Shown: positions 17,632 to 26,617 of the stretch, in pieces
How the letters are laid out: each line of letters starts with the position of its first letter
How positions within the stretch are numbered: position 1 is the first letter of the stretch
Assembly: GCF_001418205.1 (NCBI RefSeq)
Contig: NZ_LIQF01000001.1
Location: 124,001-188,000 of the forward strand
DNA: 64,000 nt
From: Marinomonas fungiae
GTDB lineage: Bacteria > Pseudomonadota > Gammaproteobacteria > Pseudomonadales > Marinomonadaceae
Direction of reading: 5' to 3'
The notes under the pieces: model-generated
What the model was told of the DNA's origin: nothing
The model's input: the letters and a program-made list of their open reading frames with translations, nothing else
Database searches by the model: none
Position numbers and translations under genes: made by a program

Positions 17632-20214
17632 TTAAGCCGCTAGGCGTTTTTTCTGGCGGCGTATGATCCAAAACACTAGTAAGAAAGCCGGAATAAAGAA
17701 CCACTCTTTTGCTGGTCGCTCATTCTCCACATCAAAACCAGTGATCTCCCAATCAAAATCCAATTGCATTTGCTCAGCAATACTGCCCCAAGCAATATTA
17801 TCAATGTAGATTCGACCGTCTTCATCGCGAACCTCCAGACCCGAACCGTCTAGCAGGCGATCCGTTGCTGAACCGGATGCACTTAACGGCAAATCAACCG
17901 TCTTCTGAATCCAGCGACCGTCTAGGTTTTCACCTTCTACGGCCAAGCGAACACTAGCAAGATCAGGATGCTGATCAATGTATTGAGTTAACTCAGAACC
18001 TTGGTAATGTTCATGTGGCGCAATAATCTGATCCAGCCAAAAACCTGGGCGGAATAATGTAAACGCAACCAATAGCAATACTAAGCTTTCCCAACGTTTG
18101 CTGCGAGCAAAGAAGTAACCTTGCGTACCTGCTGCGAAGATCAACATTGCAGCCAAAGCAACAAAGAACACCACGATACCCTGATACCAAGTCACATCAA
18201 TCAACAACAAGTCTGTGTTGAAGATAAATAGGAATGGTAACAAAGCCGTACGCATCGAGTAGAAGAATGCCGTGAAGCCGGTTTTAATCGGATCACCGCC
18301 AGAGACAGCCGCCGCAGCAAAAGAAGCCAAGCCCACCGGAGGTGTTACATCCGCCATGATACCGAAGTAAAACACGAACATGTGAATCGCAATCATCGGT
18401 ACGATCAAGCCAGACTGAGCCCCTAATTCCACCACAACACTCGCCATCAGCGACGAAACTACGATGTAGTTAGCGGTGGTTGGCAATCCCATACCTAAGA
18501 CAAGGGAGATCAAGGCCACCATTAGTAGCATAATGATCAGCACGCCACCGGATATCAGCTCTACGAATTCAGCCATCACCTGACCAACCCCCGTAAGCGT
18601 CACGGTACCTACGATGATACCTGCTGTGGCTGTCGCTACGCCGATACCAATCATATTACGCGCACCGGTGTTCAAGCCTTCAATTAGGTCCCAAGCACCT
18701 TCTTTAAATTGAGCGCCAATGCCGTTGTGCTGACGGAACCATGCTTTGAGCGGCTTCTGCGTAATCAGAATAAACGCCATCAGCATACTTGCCCAAAAAG
18801 CGGATAAGCCCGGCGACTTGCGCTCCACCATTAGGAACCAAACCAACACAATCAATGGCACCAGATAGTAAAGGCCTGAACGGTAAATATCGGCAAACAC
18901 AGGTAGCTTGACGATTTCACCGTTGGTATCACCCATGTCTAGATCTTTAGATTGTGCCGAGATGTACAGCAAGGCAAAGTAGCCAAGTACGACTAACAGT
19001 AACAAACCAATATTTGACCAGTCACCTAATGCCCACTTAATACCTAATACTAAGTAATACAAAGCACCCGCCAGAATCATCATGCTCGACATAATGATGC
19101 CTGAACGCAGTAAGGCAATTTTCCATGGACGGACTGGCGTCGAGCGAGGTAAGCCACGCATATCCGCTTTCAGGGCTTCAAGATGAACAATGTATAGTAA
19201 AGCAATGTAGGAAATGGTGGCCGGTAAGAACGCGTGTTTTACGACTTCAATGTATGGAATACCTACGTACTCCACCATCAAGAAAGCCACAGCTCCCATC
19301 ACCGGTGGCATGATCACGCCGTTTACCGATGAAGATACTTCTACCGCACCCGCTTTTTCAGGGCTAAAGCCGACTTTCTTCATCAACGGAATGGTAAATG
19401 TACCTGTGGTCACCACGTTGGCAATCGACGAGCCAGAAATCAAGCCAGTCATTGCCGAAGACAACACCGCAGCTTTAGCTGGACCGCCGCGCATATGGCC
19501 TAATAAAGCAAATGCGACCTGAATAAAGTAATTACCAGCCCCCGCTTGGTTGAGTAGAGCACCGAATAATACGAATAAGAATACAAAACCAGAAGAGACA
19601 CCAAGGGCAATACCGAATACCCCCTCTGTTGTCAGCCACATATGCGTCATGGCTTTTTCAAACGATGCTCCTTTCCAACGAAGAATTTCAGGCAACCAAG
19701 ATGAATCTCCGAAAAACACATACAGCAGGAACACAATCGCAACCATCATTAGCGGTGGCCCAAGCGAGCGACGTGCGGCCTCAAGCGTTAATAGCAACCC
19801 TGTCCCAGCCACCACCAAATCTAAGGTCGTCGGCAAGCCTGGACGCATGGCTAACTCATCGTTAAATAAAAACAAATAAGAAGCGCAAAAAGCACCGATA
19901 GCAGCCAGGGCATAGTCAATAATGGGAATGTGTTTAGTTGGGCTGCTGCGGAATGCAGGAAAAGCCATAAATGCCAAAGTCACCGCAAACGCTAAATGTA
20001 ACGCACGGGACTGAGTATCGTTTAAAAAGCCAAAACCAAATTGCGATGGTAGAGGTGAGCCAATCCAAAGTTGAAACAAAGACCAGCAAAGCGGCACCAG
20101 AAACAGTAGCCCTAACGCGAAACGACCATGCGGCGCACGTTTGCCCGTGTCCGCTTCAGCAACCATTTCATTAAGCTTATCGGTATCCAACGCTGTGGAG
20201 TTTTCTGTCGACAT
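17632..20214 (-). CDS. TRAP transporter fused permease, TAXI type (DctQ-DctM fusion with DUF3394)
   Basis: 860 residues. The N-terminal part has extra helices equivalent to DctQ. The central part is DctM-like (SSAMTGLISGSSIANVVTTG, VSSSVNGVIMPPVMGAVAF, LVLGMGLPTTANYIVVSSL). After the last helices comes a soluble domain, residues about 725-840, matching the DUF3394 extension of such permeases, then a final helix (WFFIPAFLLVFWII). It is the ion-coupled permease for the solute captured by the TAXI protein encoded just upstream. Known TAXI systems take up 2-oxoglutarate or glutamate. The substrate here is not proven. Confidence 0.92.
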   Translation of the reverse strand: MSTENSTALDTDKLNEMVAEADTGKRAPHGRFALGLLFLVPLCWSLFQLWIGSPLPSQFGFGFLNDTQSRALHLAFAVTLAFMAFPAFRSSPTKHIPIIDYALAAIGAFCASYLFLFNDELAMRPGLPTTLDLVVAGTGLLLTLEAARRSLGPPLMMVAIVFLLYVFFGDSSWLPEILRWKGASFEKAMTHMWLTTEGVFGIALGVSSGFVFLFVLFGALLNQAGAGNYFIQVAFALLGHMRGGPAKAAVLSSAMTGLISGSSIANVVTTGTFTIPLMKKVGFSPEKAGAVEVSSSVNGVIMPPVMGAVAFLMVEYVGIPYIEVVKHAFLPATISYIALLYIVHLEALKADMRGLPRSTPVRPWKIALLRSGIIMSSMMILAGALYYLVLGIKWALGDWSNIGLLLLVVLGYFALLYISAQSKDLDMGDTNGEIVKLPVFADIYRSGLYYLVPLIVLVWFLMVERKSPGLSAFWASMLMAFILITQKPLKAWFRQHNGIGAQFKEGAWDLIEGLNTGARNMIGIGVATATAGIIVGTVTLTGVGQVMAEFVELISGGVLIIMLLMVALISLVLGMGLPTTANYIVVSSLMASVVVELGAQSGLIVPMIAIHMFVFYFGIMADVTPPVGLASFAAAAVSGGDPIKTGFTAFFYSMRTALLPFLFIFNTDLLLIDVTWYQGIVVFFVALAAMLIFAAGTQGYFFARSKRWESLVLLLVAFTLFRPGFWLDQIIAPHEHYQGSELTQYIDQHPDLASVRLAVEGENLDGRWIQKTVDLPLSASGSATDRLLDGSGLEVRDEDGRIYIDNIAWGSIAEQMQLDFDWEITGFDVENERPAKEWFFIPAFLLVFWIIRRQKKRLAA

Positions 20215-20246
20215 AGTAGTTACCTAAGTGTTGACGAAAAGAAGAA

Positions 20247-20275
20247 AAAGCGCCCTCCTGCTCGGAAGGCGCTTT
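20247..20275 (-). terminator. Attenuator hairpin between TAXI binding protein and permease
   Basis: The stem AAAGCGCC/GGCGCTTT has further pairing (TCC/GGA) inside it and is followed on the minus strand by TTCTTC-rich sequence. It probably lets only part of the transcripts reach the permease gene. Confidence 0.65.
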
Positions 20276-20304
20276 AAAGAGCAAGTAATCGAAGCAGCTA
20301 GGGA

Positions 20305-21273
20305 TTACTTCAACAAACCTTGCTCGCGGTAGTATTTCTCAGCACCAGGGTGCAGAGGCGCTACCAAAGAAGAGTGCACCATTTCTACTGGTTGCAATGG
20401 CGCAAACGCTGGGTGAAGACGTTTGAAGGCATCAAAGTTTTCAAAAACAGCCTTAGCCATTTGATAAACCACTTCATCGGATACATTTGCAGACGTTACG
20501 ATGGTCGCTTTAGGACCGAAGGTAACTACATCATTTGGGTTACCGTTGTACATGCCGCCAGGAATGATAGCTTGTGAGAATTCAGCATGTTTTTGCTGAA
20601 TGCTTAGGGACGCATCATCCGTTAGAGGAATCATACGCACATCACACGTGGTCGTTGCTTCTTGCGCTGAACCGTTTGGTAGGCCGGCTACGAAAATGGT
20701 TACATCAAACTTGTCATCACACAATGCTTGCGACATTTCAGATGATTTCAACTCTGCGGCAAAGGCGAAGTCTTCTGTCGTCCAGCCTTTTTCTGCCATC
20801 AGAAGTTCCATCATAGAACGGTTACCTGAGCCCGGATTACCGATGTTGACACGTTTGCCTTTAAGATCATCAAATGACTTGATTCCTGAGTCAGCGCGAG
20901 CCATTAGGTGAATTGGCTCAGGATGAAGCGAGAAGACTGAGCGAAGTTCTGGGAATGGATTGCCTTCGAATTGGCCTTTACCTGCAATCGCCGCCGCTTG
21001 CACATCAGATTGCGCTACACCAAACTCAAGCTCGCCAGCACGGATACTGTTAACGTTGTAACCTGAGCCACCAGTTGACTCTACCGAACAACGGATACCG
21101 TGCTCTTTACGATCTTTATTAATCATTCGACAAATTGAACCACCCGCAGGGTAATAAACCCCCGTTACACCACCTGTACCAATGGAGACAAATTGTGTCT
21201 CTGCGGCAATCGATAAGGTTGCTGCTGCGGTGAATGCTGTCGCTAAAGCTGTTTTAAGCATGATGCTCTTCAT
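20305..21273 (-). CDS. TAXI family TRAP transporter solute-binding protein
   Basis: 322 residues with a signal peptide cleaved near IAAE. The TAXI signature is present: FVSIGTGGVTGVYYPAGGSICRMI, then STGGSGYNVNSIRAGELEFG, and GKRVNIGNPGSGNRSMMELLM. It captures its solute in the periplasm for the fused permease. ATG 21273 has an AGGAA site. A sigma-54 promoter and three activator palindromes lie upstream, and the divergent neighbours encode a sensor kinase and a sigma-54 activator. The operon is therefore almost surely switched on by that pair when substrate is present. Confidence 0.93.
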   Translation of the reverse strand: MKSIMLKTALATAFTAAATLSIAAETQFVSIGTGGVTGVYYPAGGSICRMINKDRKEHGIRCSVESTGGSGYNVNSIRAGELEFGVAQSDVQAAAIAGKGQFEGNPFPELRSVFSLHPEPIHLMARADSGIKSFDDLKGKRVNIGNPGSGNRSMMELLMAEKGWTTEDFAFAAELKSSEMSQALCDDKFDVTIFVAGLPNGSAQEATTTCDVRMIPLTDDASLSIQQKHAEFSQAIIPGGMYNGNPNDVVTFGPKATIVTSANVSDEVVYQMAKAVFENFDAFKRLHPAFAPLQPVEMVHSSLVAPLHPGAEKYYREQGLLK

Positions 21274-21333
21274 AGAGAATTCCTCGTTGTGTTATTTTTT
21301 TGTTATGAAATAGTAAAAACGAGGTAACTTATG

Positions 21334-21348
21334 GCAAGGACAGTGCCA
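21334..21348 (-). promoter_or_regulatory. Sigma-54 promoter (-24/-12) of the TAXI transporter operon
   Basis: Read on the minus strand it is TGGCACTGTCCTTGC. The consensus is TGGCACGnnnnTTGC, so 10 of 11 defined positions match and the GG-GC spacing is exact. It lies 61 bases upstream of the start codon. The divergent gene at 23347 encodes a sigma-54-dependent activator. Confidence 0.88.
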
Positions 21349-21425
21349 ACTCTCAAAAACAACCATAAGTCATTGTTTTGTAATGATTTAAAAACATTTC
21401 AATAGAATTAAATCGAAACCAAGAA

Positions 21426-21443
21426 CTATAACTTTGGTTATAG
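21426..21443. promoter_or_regulatory. Upstream activator palindrome 1
   Basis: CTATAAC-TTTG-GTTATAG, a perfect 7-base dyad around four bases, about 112 bases upstream of the inferred transcription start of the TAXI operon. Same motif as the two sites at 21508-21543. Confidence 0.75.
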
Positions 21444-21507
21444 AACGCTATAAACGCAGGCTGAATAGTGAGCCAAAGGCTAGCGTTTTGGGTGCTTAGT
21501 GCATGCC

Positions 21508-21525
21508 CTATAACTTTTCTTATGG
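21508..21525. promoter_or_regulatory. Upstream activator palindrome 2
   Basis: CTATAAC-TTTT-CTTATGG, a degenerate copy of the 18-base dyad with an intact left arm. It abuts site 3, with centres 18 bases apart. Confidence 0.6.
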
Positions 21526-21543
21526 TTATAACTTTTGTTATAA
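21526..21543. promoter_or_regulatory. Upstream activator palindrome 3
   Basis: TTATAAC-TTTT-GTTATAA, a perfect dyad. Together with sites 1 and 2 it forms an enhancer array between the divergent TAXI operon and sensor kinase gene. It is also close enough to the kinase start (about 95 bases) for autoregulation. Confidence 0.75.
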
Positions 21544-21637
21544 GCACTATTAAAAGCAAGGAGTTAACACACTTCTCATTGCCCGTAAGACTGGTTAAGA
21601 TGCCCCTTCCAATTCGATTTGTAGACTTTTTGTACAG

Positions 21638-23332
21638 ATGAAAACCCTGCTGATGAGTTTATTGAGCCTGCTGTGTTTTGCTCAGTTGTCCTACGCCGAA
21701 ACAAGACTTGGGCCCAGCATAGCGGCGCAGAAACGCACTGTGCATATCGCTGCAGACTATAACTACCCGCCTTATGAGTTTATTGATGAAGATGACAATC
21801 CCACCGGTTATACCGTCGAACTAAGCTATGCTATTGCTGAAGTGATGGGCTTTGAGATTAACCTGACCATGACCGATTGGCAAAGTGCTTACAATGGTTT
21901 ACTGAATGGCACATTTGATGCCTTGCAGAACATCGCTTACTCCGACGAGCGAGCACAAAATATCATCTTTTCCCCCCCGCACTCGATTGTTAATCAATCC
22001 TTGTTTGCTCGTAAAAATGGCCCCCACGTAGATGACATTCAACAAGTATCCGGCTATGAAGTAATCGTGCAACAAGGCAGCATCATGCACGAATATTTGC
22101 AACGTAGTGTACCAAAAGCCATCATTATTCCAGCGCCAACCCACTCTGCGGCTTTACGCTTGCTTGCTTCGGGCAAACATGACTTTGCCCTGACCGCGAA
22201 TTCACCGAGCCTATACTTAAGCAAAGAAATGGGCCTAAGTAATCTTGAGCCCATTGCTCGACCAGTAGCAGGTCAACGCCTGAGCTATGGCGCGTTACCA
22301 AAGAATGAAGAACTGATTGCTCTATTCAGTGAAGGCTTAGCTATTTTAAAAAATACGGGGCGTCAACAAGCCATCTACGATAAATGGTTTGGCACGCTTG
22401 AGCAGTCCAAGTGGCCTTGGAAGAAGATCGGACAGTACGCCTTTTATGCCATTCTTGCTCTGCTGTTTATTCTAGGTGGTATCATGATTTGGAATAACAT
22501 GCTGCGCAAAGAAGTGGAGCGCCGTTCGAAGCAACTTAAAGCCCAGCAAGAGCAATTAATACAAGCGGATAAAATGGCCTCTCTTGGTGTATTGGTTTCC
22601 GGTGTTGCCCATGAAATTAATAACCCCACAGGTCTGTTGATGCTGAATTTACCGATCCTGCGTAGCGCTTGGGAAGATACACTTCCCTATTTAGATGAAA
22701 TTGATCAAGCGCAGCAAGGAATTTCACTGGGTGGCTTATCTTATCAACGCCTCAAAGCAGAAATTCCTTATCTACTAGATGAAATGCAACACAGCACAGA
22801 CCGTATTCGTAATATTGTGAATGACCTCAAAGACTTTGCTCGCGAGCAGCCTGATGAAATTTGGCAAGATGTAGATCTTAATCAGGTTACGCAGACCGCG
22901 GTGCGTTTGGTGGATAAGTCGATCCGCGCCGCAACGGATCATTTTACCTTACACCTTGATCAGCGTACTCCGCACATTACGGGCAACCCTCAACGTATTG
23001 AGCAAGTGATCATCAATCTGATTCTGAACGCCTGTGATGCGCTAGCGGACAAATCTGCGAGTCTAACGCTCACCACCACCCTAAACGCCGATCAAGAAGA
23101 AGCACTCATTGTGGTCGAAGACCAAGGCTGTGGTATCGAAAAAGAAGCACTACCACGTTTAACTGAGCCGTTCTTTACCACCAAACGCGAGACAGGTGGA
23201 ACAGGCCTTGGATTGTCCGTGTCTGCAGGTATTATTAAAGCCCACAAAGGGCGTTTATCGTTTGAGTCCACGCCCGGTCAGGGCACGACGGCAATCGTTA
23301 CCTTCCCAATTCTTTCATCAAGTATGCCGTAA
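21638..23332 (+). CDS. Sensor histidine kinase with periplasmic binding-protein-like sensor domain
   Basis: 564 residues. A signal peptide (1-20) is followed by a family-3 solute-binding domain (about 30-250, VHIAADYNYPPYEFIDEDDNPTG...DGVELSYAI-type fold, ending GRQQAIYDKWFG). One membrane helix follows (about 263-285), a coiled linker, then the kinase core: H-box VAHEINNP with His325, N-box LNACDAL, and G-boxes DQGCGI and GGTGLGLS. It probably senses an amino acid or small acid directly in the periplasm. It is co-transcribed with the sigma-54 activator 14 bases downstream. The ribosome site is weak. Confidence 0.9.
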   Translation: MKTLLMSLLSLLCFAQLSYAETRLGPSIAAQKRTVHIAADYNYPPYEFIDEDDNPTGYTVELSYAIAEVMGFEINLTMTDWQSAYNGLLNGTFDALQNIAYSDERAQNIIFSPPHSIVNQSLFARKNGPHVDDIQQVSGYEVIVQQGSIMHEYLQRSVPKAIIIPAPTHSAALRLLASGKHDFALTANSPSLYLSKEMGLSNLEPIARPVAGQRLSYGALPKNEELIALFSEGLAILKNTGRQQAIYDKWFGTLEQSKWPWKKIGQYAFYAILALLFILGGIMIWNNMLRKEVERRSKQLKAQQEQLIQADKMASLGVLVSGVAHEINNPTGLLMLNLPILRSAWEDTLPYLDEIDQAQQGISLGGLSYQRLKAEIPYLLDEMQHSTDRIRNIVNDLKDFAREQPDEIWQDVDLNQVTQTAVRLVDKSIRAATDHFTLHLDQRTPHITGNPQRIEQVIINLILNACDALADKSASLTLTTTLNADQEEALIVVEDQGCGIEKEALPRLTEPFFTTKRETGGTGLGLSVSAGIIKAHKGRLSFESTPGQGTTAIVTFPILSSSMP

Positions 23333-23346
23333 GAAAGGAGCTTCAT

Positions 23347-24750
23347 TTGAACCAGTTGGCCTATCCACAATTTAAAATCCTGCTAGTGGACGACGAGCCT
23401 TCGTTTTTACGCAGCATGTCATTGACCTTGGAGCGCCATGGTTTAAACAATTTACTCACCTGTCCAGAGCCCCATCAAGTCAAAAGCCTGATGGCCGAGC
23501 ACAACATTGGCTTGGTTTTACTGGACCTAACCATGCCTGTGATCTCTGGACAGGAACTGCTGACTTGGTTAACCGAAGAATACCCTGATGTCAGCGTGAT
23601 CATCTTTAGTGGTTTAAATCAAGTCGATGCGGCGGTCAATTGCGTCAAGCAAGGCGCCTTTGATTACATTGTCAAAACGGCTGACCCAGAACAGATTCTC
23701 GAAGCCATTAAGCGCGCCATTCACACGCAAGAATTAAGCCTTGAGAACCAAGCATTGCGAGCACAATTGCTCTCCAGCGAGCTGAAAAAAGCCGACCACT
23801 TTGCCAACTTCATCACTGCCGATCCGAATATGATGTCGACATTTCGCTACTTGGAATCTATCGCCTCAAGTAGCCAGCCAGTATTGATTACAGGAGAAAG
23901 CGGTGTCGGCAAGGAGCTGATTGCCGGAGCTATTCATGAACTCAGTGGCCGCCGTGGGCCTTTGGTGAGTGTCAACGTAGCCGGATTGGATGACAATATC
24001 TTTTCCGACACTTTATTTGGTCATGCCCGAGGTGCCTTTACAGGGGCAGATAAAGTCCGCCAAGGCTTGGTTGAAAGTGCTGCTGGCGGCACACTGTTTC
24101 TAGATGAGATAGGTGATTTAAGCCCTATGTCTCAGGTCAAATTACTGCGCCTCTTGCAAGAAGGCGAATACTATCCAATTGGTAGCGACCGACCAAAGCG
24201 CATTCAGGCACGCGTAGTGGTGGCTACCCATCAAAATTTAGTTGAGCAACAGCAACAAGGGAAATTCCGCAAGGACTTATACTTCCGGCTACGTACCCAC
24301 ATGGTGTCGATCCCACCGTTACGGGAGCGTCTTAATGATCTACCTCTCTTAATTGATCATTTTATGCGCCAAGCCTGCGATGAATTGCGTAAGCCACAGC
24401 TTAACATCCCTAATAACTTGGCAATACAATTGCAGCAGTACTCATTCCCGGGCAACGTGCGCGAGCTTCGTGCCCTCGTTTACGATGCCGTCAGCCAAAG
24501 TGATCAAAGCCAATTAAATATCTCTGTGTTTCAACAGCTTACGGGCAGTAGCCCTATCGATGTATTTGAGCGCAGTGTACGCTTTCCTGAAGACCAGCCT
24601 TTACCGACTTTGACACAGCTGAGCAAGTTATTGGTGGAAGAGGCTATGAATCGTGCCAATCATAATCAGTCGTTGGCGGCGCGTATGCTAGGCATTTCCC
24701 AGCCTGCTTTAAGTAAGCGCTTAAAGAATATGAAGGAAGGCGAAGAATAA
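23347..24750 (+). CDS. Sigma-54-dependent response regulator (NtrC/DctD type)
   Basis: 467 residues. Receiver domain 1-125 (VDDEPSF, LVLLDLTMP with phosphoacceptor Asp60, and the K of IVKTAD). AAA+ domain about 155-390 with Walker A GESGVGKE (183-190), sigma-54 contact loop GAFTGAD, Walker B GGTLFLDEIGD and RLRTHMVSIPPLRER. C-terminal Fis-type helix-turn-helix (NHNQSLAARMLGISQPALSKRL). It starts at TTG 23347 behind a perfect AAGGAG site. Partner of the preceding kinase, and the likely activator of the divergent TAXI operon through the palindromes at 21426-21543. Confidence 0.93.
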   Translation: MNQLAYPQFKILLVDDEPSFLRSMSLTLERHGLNNLLTCPEPHQVKSLMAEHNIGLVLLDLTMPVISGQELLTWLTEEYPDVSVIIFSGLNQVDAAVNCVKQGAFDYIVKTADPEQILEAIKRAIHTQELSLENQALRAQLLSSELKKADHFANFITADPNMMSTFRYLESIASSSQPVLITGESGVGKELIAGAIHELSGRRGPLVSVNVAGLDDNIFSDTLFGHARGAFTGADKVRQGLVESAAGGTLFLDEIGDLSPMSQVKLLRLLQEGEYYPIGSDRPKRIQARVVVATHQNLVEQQQQGKFRKDLYFRLRTHMVSIPPLRERLNDLPLLIDHFMRQACDELRKPQLNIPNNLAIQLQQYSFPGNVRELRALVYDAVSQSDQSQLNISVFQQLTGSSPIDVFERSVRFPEDQPLPTLTQLSKLLVEEAMNRANHNQSLAARMLGISQPALSKRLKNMKEGEE

Positions 24751-24754
24751 CCTA

Positions 24755-24783
24755 AACCAGAGCGACTGGATGTCACTCTGGTT
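24755..24783. terminator. Hairpin between the response regulator and alcohol dehydrogenase genes
   Basis: AACCAGAG/CTCTGGTT arms with additional GAC/GTC pairing inside, between convergent genes. There is no good T run in either direction, so this is a moderate call. Confidence 0.45.
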
Positions 24784-24806
24784 GGTAGAAGGTGACGCGG
24801 AAAAAC

Positions 24807-25853
24807 TTACACGTCTAGGGAAGTCATATCAATCACGATACGATGTGCCATGTCACCTTTAGCCATACGCTCGAATGCTTCGTTGATTTGATCCATCTTG
24901 ATCATTTCACATTCTGGGTAAAGCTTATGCTTAGCACAGAAATCTAGCACTTCTTGAGTTTCTTTAATACCGCCGATCAAAGACCCAGCGATACGACGTC
25001 GACCGCCGATTAAAGGCCAAGTATTTGGCTCTTCAAGTGGTCCAACTTGCCCAACAATAACCAAGGTTCCATCCACATCCAACAATGGCGCATACACGTT
25101 GATATCATGCTTTGATGGGACCGTGTCGATGATTAAATCCAATGAGTTCGCAGCCGCTTGCATCGCCGACGCATCAGAAGACGCTAGAATACCTTTAGCA
25201 CCTAAGGCTTTCGCGTCCGCTTCTTTCTTGTTTGAGCGGCTGATCACCGTTACTTCAGCGCCCATTGCAACGGCTAATTTCACAGCCATGTGTCCCAAGC
25301 CACCTAGACCAATCACCCCCACACGAGAGCCTTCCTTTACGCCCCAAGTACGTAGTGGCGAGTAGGTTGTAATGCCCGCACATAGAATAGGCGCGGTTTT
25401 AGAAAGCTCCATACCTTCTGGAACGCTTAGGACGAACTCTTCGCGTACAACAATGTGCTTGGAGTACCCTCCTTGCGTAATCTCACCCGTGATGCGATCT
25501 GGCGCGCCGTAAGTTGGGGTTGATTCATTGCGACAGAATTGCTCTTCGTGATTGTGGCATTGATCACACCCCTGACAGCTGTCTACCATACAGCCCACAG
25601 CGACTTGATCACCCACTTTGTATTTTGATACAGCAGAGCCTATCGACGTCACCACACCTACAATCTCATGACCAGGCACCAATGGATAAGTTTGCGCCCC
25701 CCAGTCACCGTTTACGGTGTGCAAATCCGAATGACAAACACCTGAGTATAAAATTTCGATTGCCACATCGTTGTCACGTAGATCACGGCGTTCAAAGTGG
25801 TAAGGAACCATATTGGCGCTGGAATCATGTGCGGCATAGCCTACGGTTTTCAT
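24807..25853 (-). CDS. Zinc-dependent NAD(P) alcohol dehydrogenase (YahK/cinnamyl type)
   Basis: 348 residues. The catalytic zinc site is shown by GVCHSDLHTVNGDWG (Cys and Asp) and PLVPGHEIVGVV (His-Glu). The structural zinc loop has four Cys in CQGCDQCHNHEEQFC. The nucleotide-binding Rossmann motif is GVIGLGGLGHMAVKLA. This matches the YahK/CAD group of the medium-chain dehydrogenases, which reduce a range of aldehydes, usually with NADPH. It is monocistronic. The substrate is not readable from the sequence. Confidence 0.9.
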   Translation of the reverse strand: MKTVGYAAHDSSANMVPYHFERRDLRDNDVAIEILYSGVCHSDLHTVNGDWGAQTYPLVPGHEIVGVVTSIGSAVSKYKVGDQVAVGCMVDSCQGCDQCHNHEEQFCRNESTPTYGAPDRITGEITQGGYSKHIVVREEFVLSVPEGMELSKTAPILCAGITTYSPLRTWGVKEGSRVGVIGLGGLGHMAVKLAVAMGAEVTVISRSNKKEADAKALGAKGILASSDASAMQAAANSLDLIIDTVPSKHDINVYAPLLDVDGTLVIVGQVGPLEEPNTWPLIGGRRRIAGSLIGGIKETQEVLDFCAKHKLYPECEMIKMDQINEAFERMAKGDMAHRIVIDMTSLDV

Positions 25854-25948
25854 AAATTTTTTACTCCCAGTTATCTTCTAGTCATCGTGCTTCACGCTAG
25901 CAGAAAGCCCAACAAGGCTCTCTCAACGATTCACTATGGTCGCATAAA

Positions 25949-25972
25949 AAAACGCCTCAATTGAGGCGTTTT
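25949..25972 (-). terminator. Terminator after the chemotaxis receptor remnant
   Basis: A perfect palindrome AAAACGCCTCAA/TTGAGGCGTTTT, 24 bases past the stop of the MCP remnant. It still has the A/T flanks of a working terminator. Confidence 0.75.
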
Positions 25973-25996
25973 CTGGGAAACATATTGACCAAATGT

Positions 25997-26248
25997 CTAA
26001 ACAATAAATCGATCCAACAGCTGTTTTTGAGCATTCGTACTGGAACGTTGCTTCTCCATCGCGGCACTTGAGGACTCAGCCAAGCCAGAAACCTCTACCG
26101 ATAGATCTTTGATCTTCACAGCGTTGCTACTAATATCTTCTGCCACATGGCTTTGCTCTTGCGCAGACGATGCAATTTGAATGTTCATATCGCTGATACG
26201 CTCAATGGCCACACTGATGTTGCGCAATGCCTCATCGGCAAATGATAT
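25997..26248 (-). pseudogene. Remnant of a methyl-accepting chemotaxis protein (C-terminal end only)
   Basis: About 83 codons with MCP signalling-domain sequence: ADEALRNISVAIERISDMN, then IQIASSAQEQSHVAEDIS and a heptad helix to the end QLLDRFIV. In intact receptors this is the last part of the cytoplasmic domain. Upstream the frame meets a stop at 26249-26251, and no sensor, membrane, HAMP or hairpin-tip region is found. An ATG at 26227 exists but has no ribosome site. The original terminator survives downstream. I read it as the 3' scar of a deleted receptor gene. Confidence 0.8.
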
Positions 26249-26369
26249 CTAAAGGCAATAATATGTAAATTTTACCCTATAATAATGTCATTTTGTTCAA
26301 CTGAGCGCGCAGCACTGGACTCTTACCAGCGCTTCCTTTATATATCCTTGATAACACACCACTTGACCG

Positions 26370-26591
26370 ATGAAAATAATGATGAATTCACTCAAACGTA
26401 CCCTATTGGCATTTTTGTATCAGCCCAATAGTCGGCCAATTCGAAAAGGTGCTTTGGTGCTTATCGCTACCCTATTGGTCTTGCTGGTTGCTGGCTTCCA
26501 TGAGCATCTAACTAGCTTCCTTGTGATGTTTATTGATCGCTACTTTCAAGCTCAACAAGCATTGGTGGATGCACAATTTTTTGCTTGTTAA
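26370..26591 (+). CDS. Hypothetical small single-pass membrane protein
   Basis: 73 residues (69 if started at the second or third in-frame ATG). A basic N-terminus with RPIRKG precedes one strong helix (ALVLIATLLVLLVAG, about residues 28-42), then a polar tail ending FFAC. It is not recognised. There is no clear ribosome site. It sits between the chemotaxis receptor remnant and a GGDEF gene in a region that has clearly suffered deletion, so it may be a real small protein or chance coding. Confidence 0.4.
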   Translation: MKIMMNSLKRTLLAFLYQPNSRPIRKGALVLIATLLVLLVAGFHEHLTSFLVMFIDRYFQAQQALVDAQFFAC

Positions 26592-26617
26592 AAGTAAGAT
26601 GAGACGGGAAGTGGGCG

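Noticed and set aside
21353-21559. 68-codon minus-strand ORF in the TAXI/kinase intergenic region
   Set aside because: It runs across the activator palindromes, has no ribosome site, and its composition is not protein-like.
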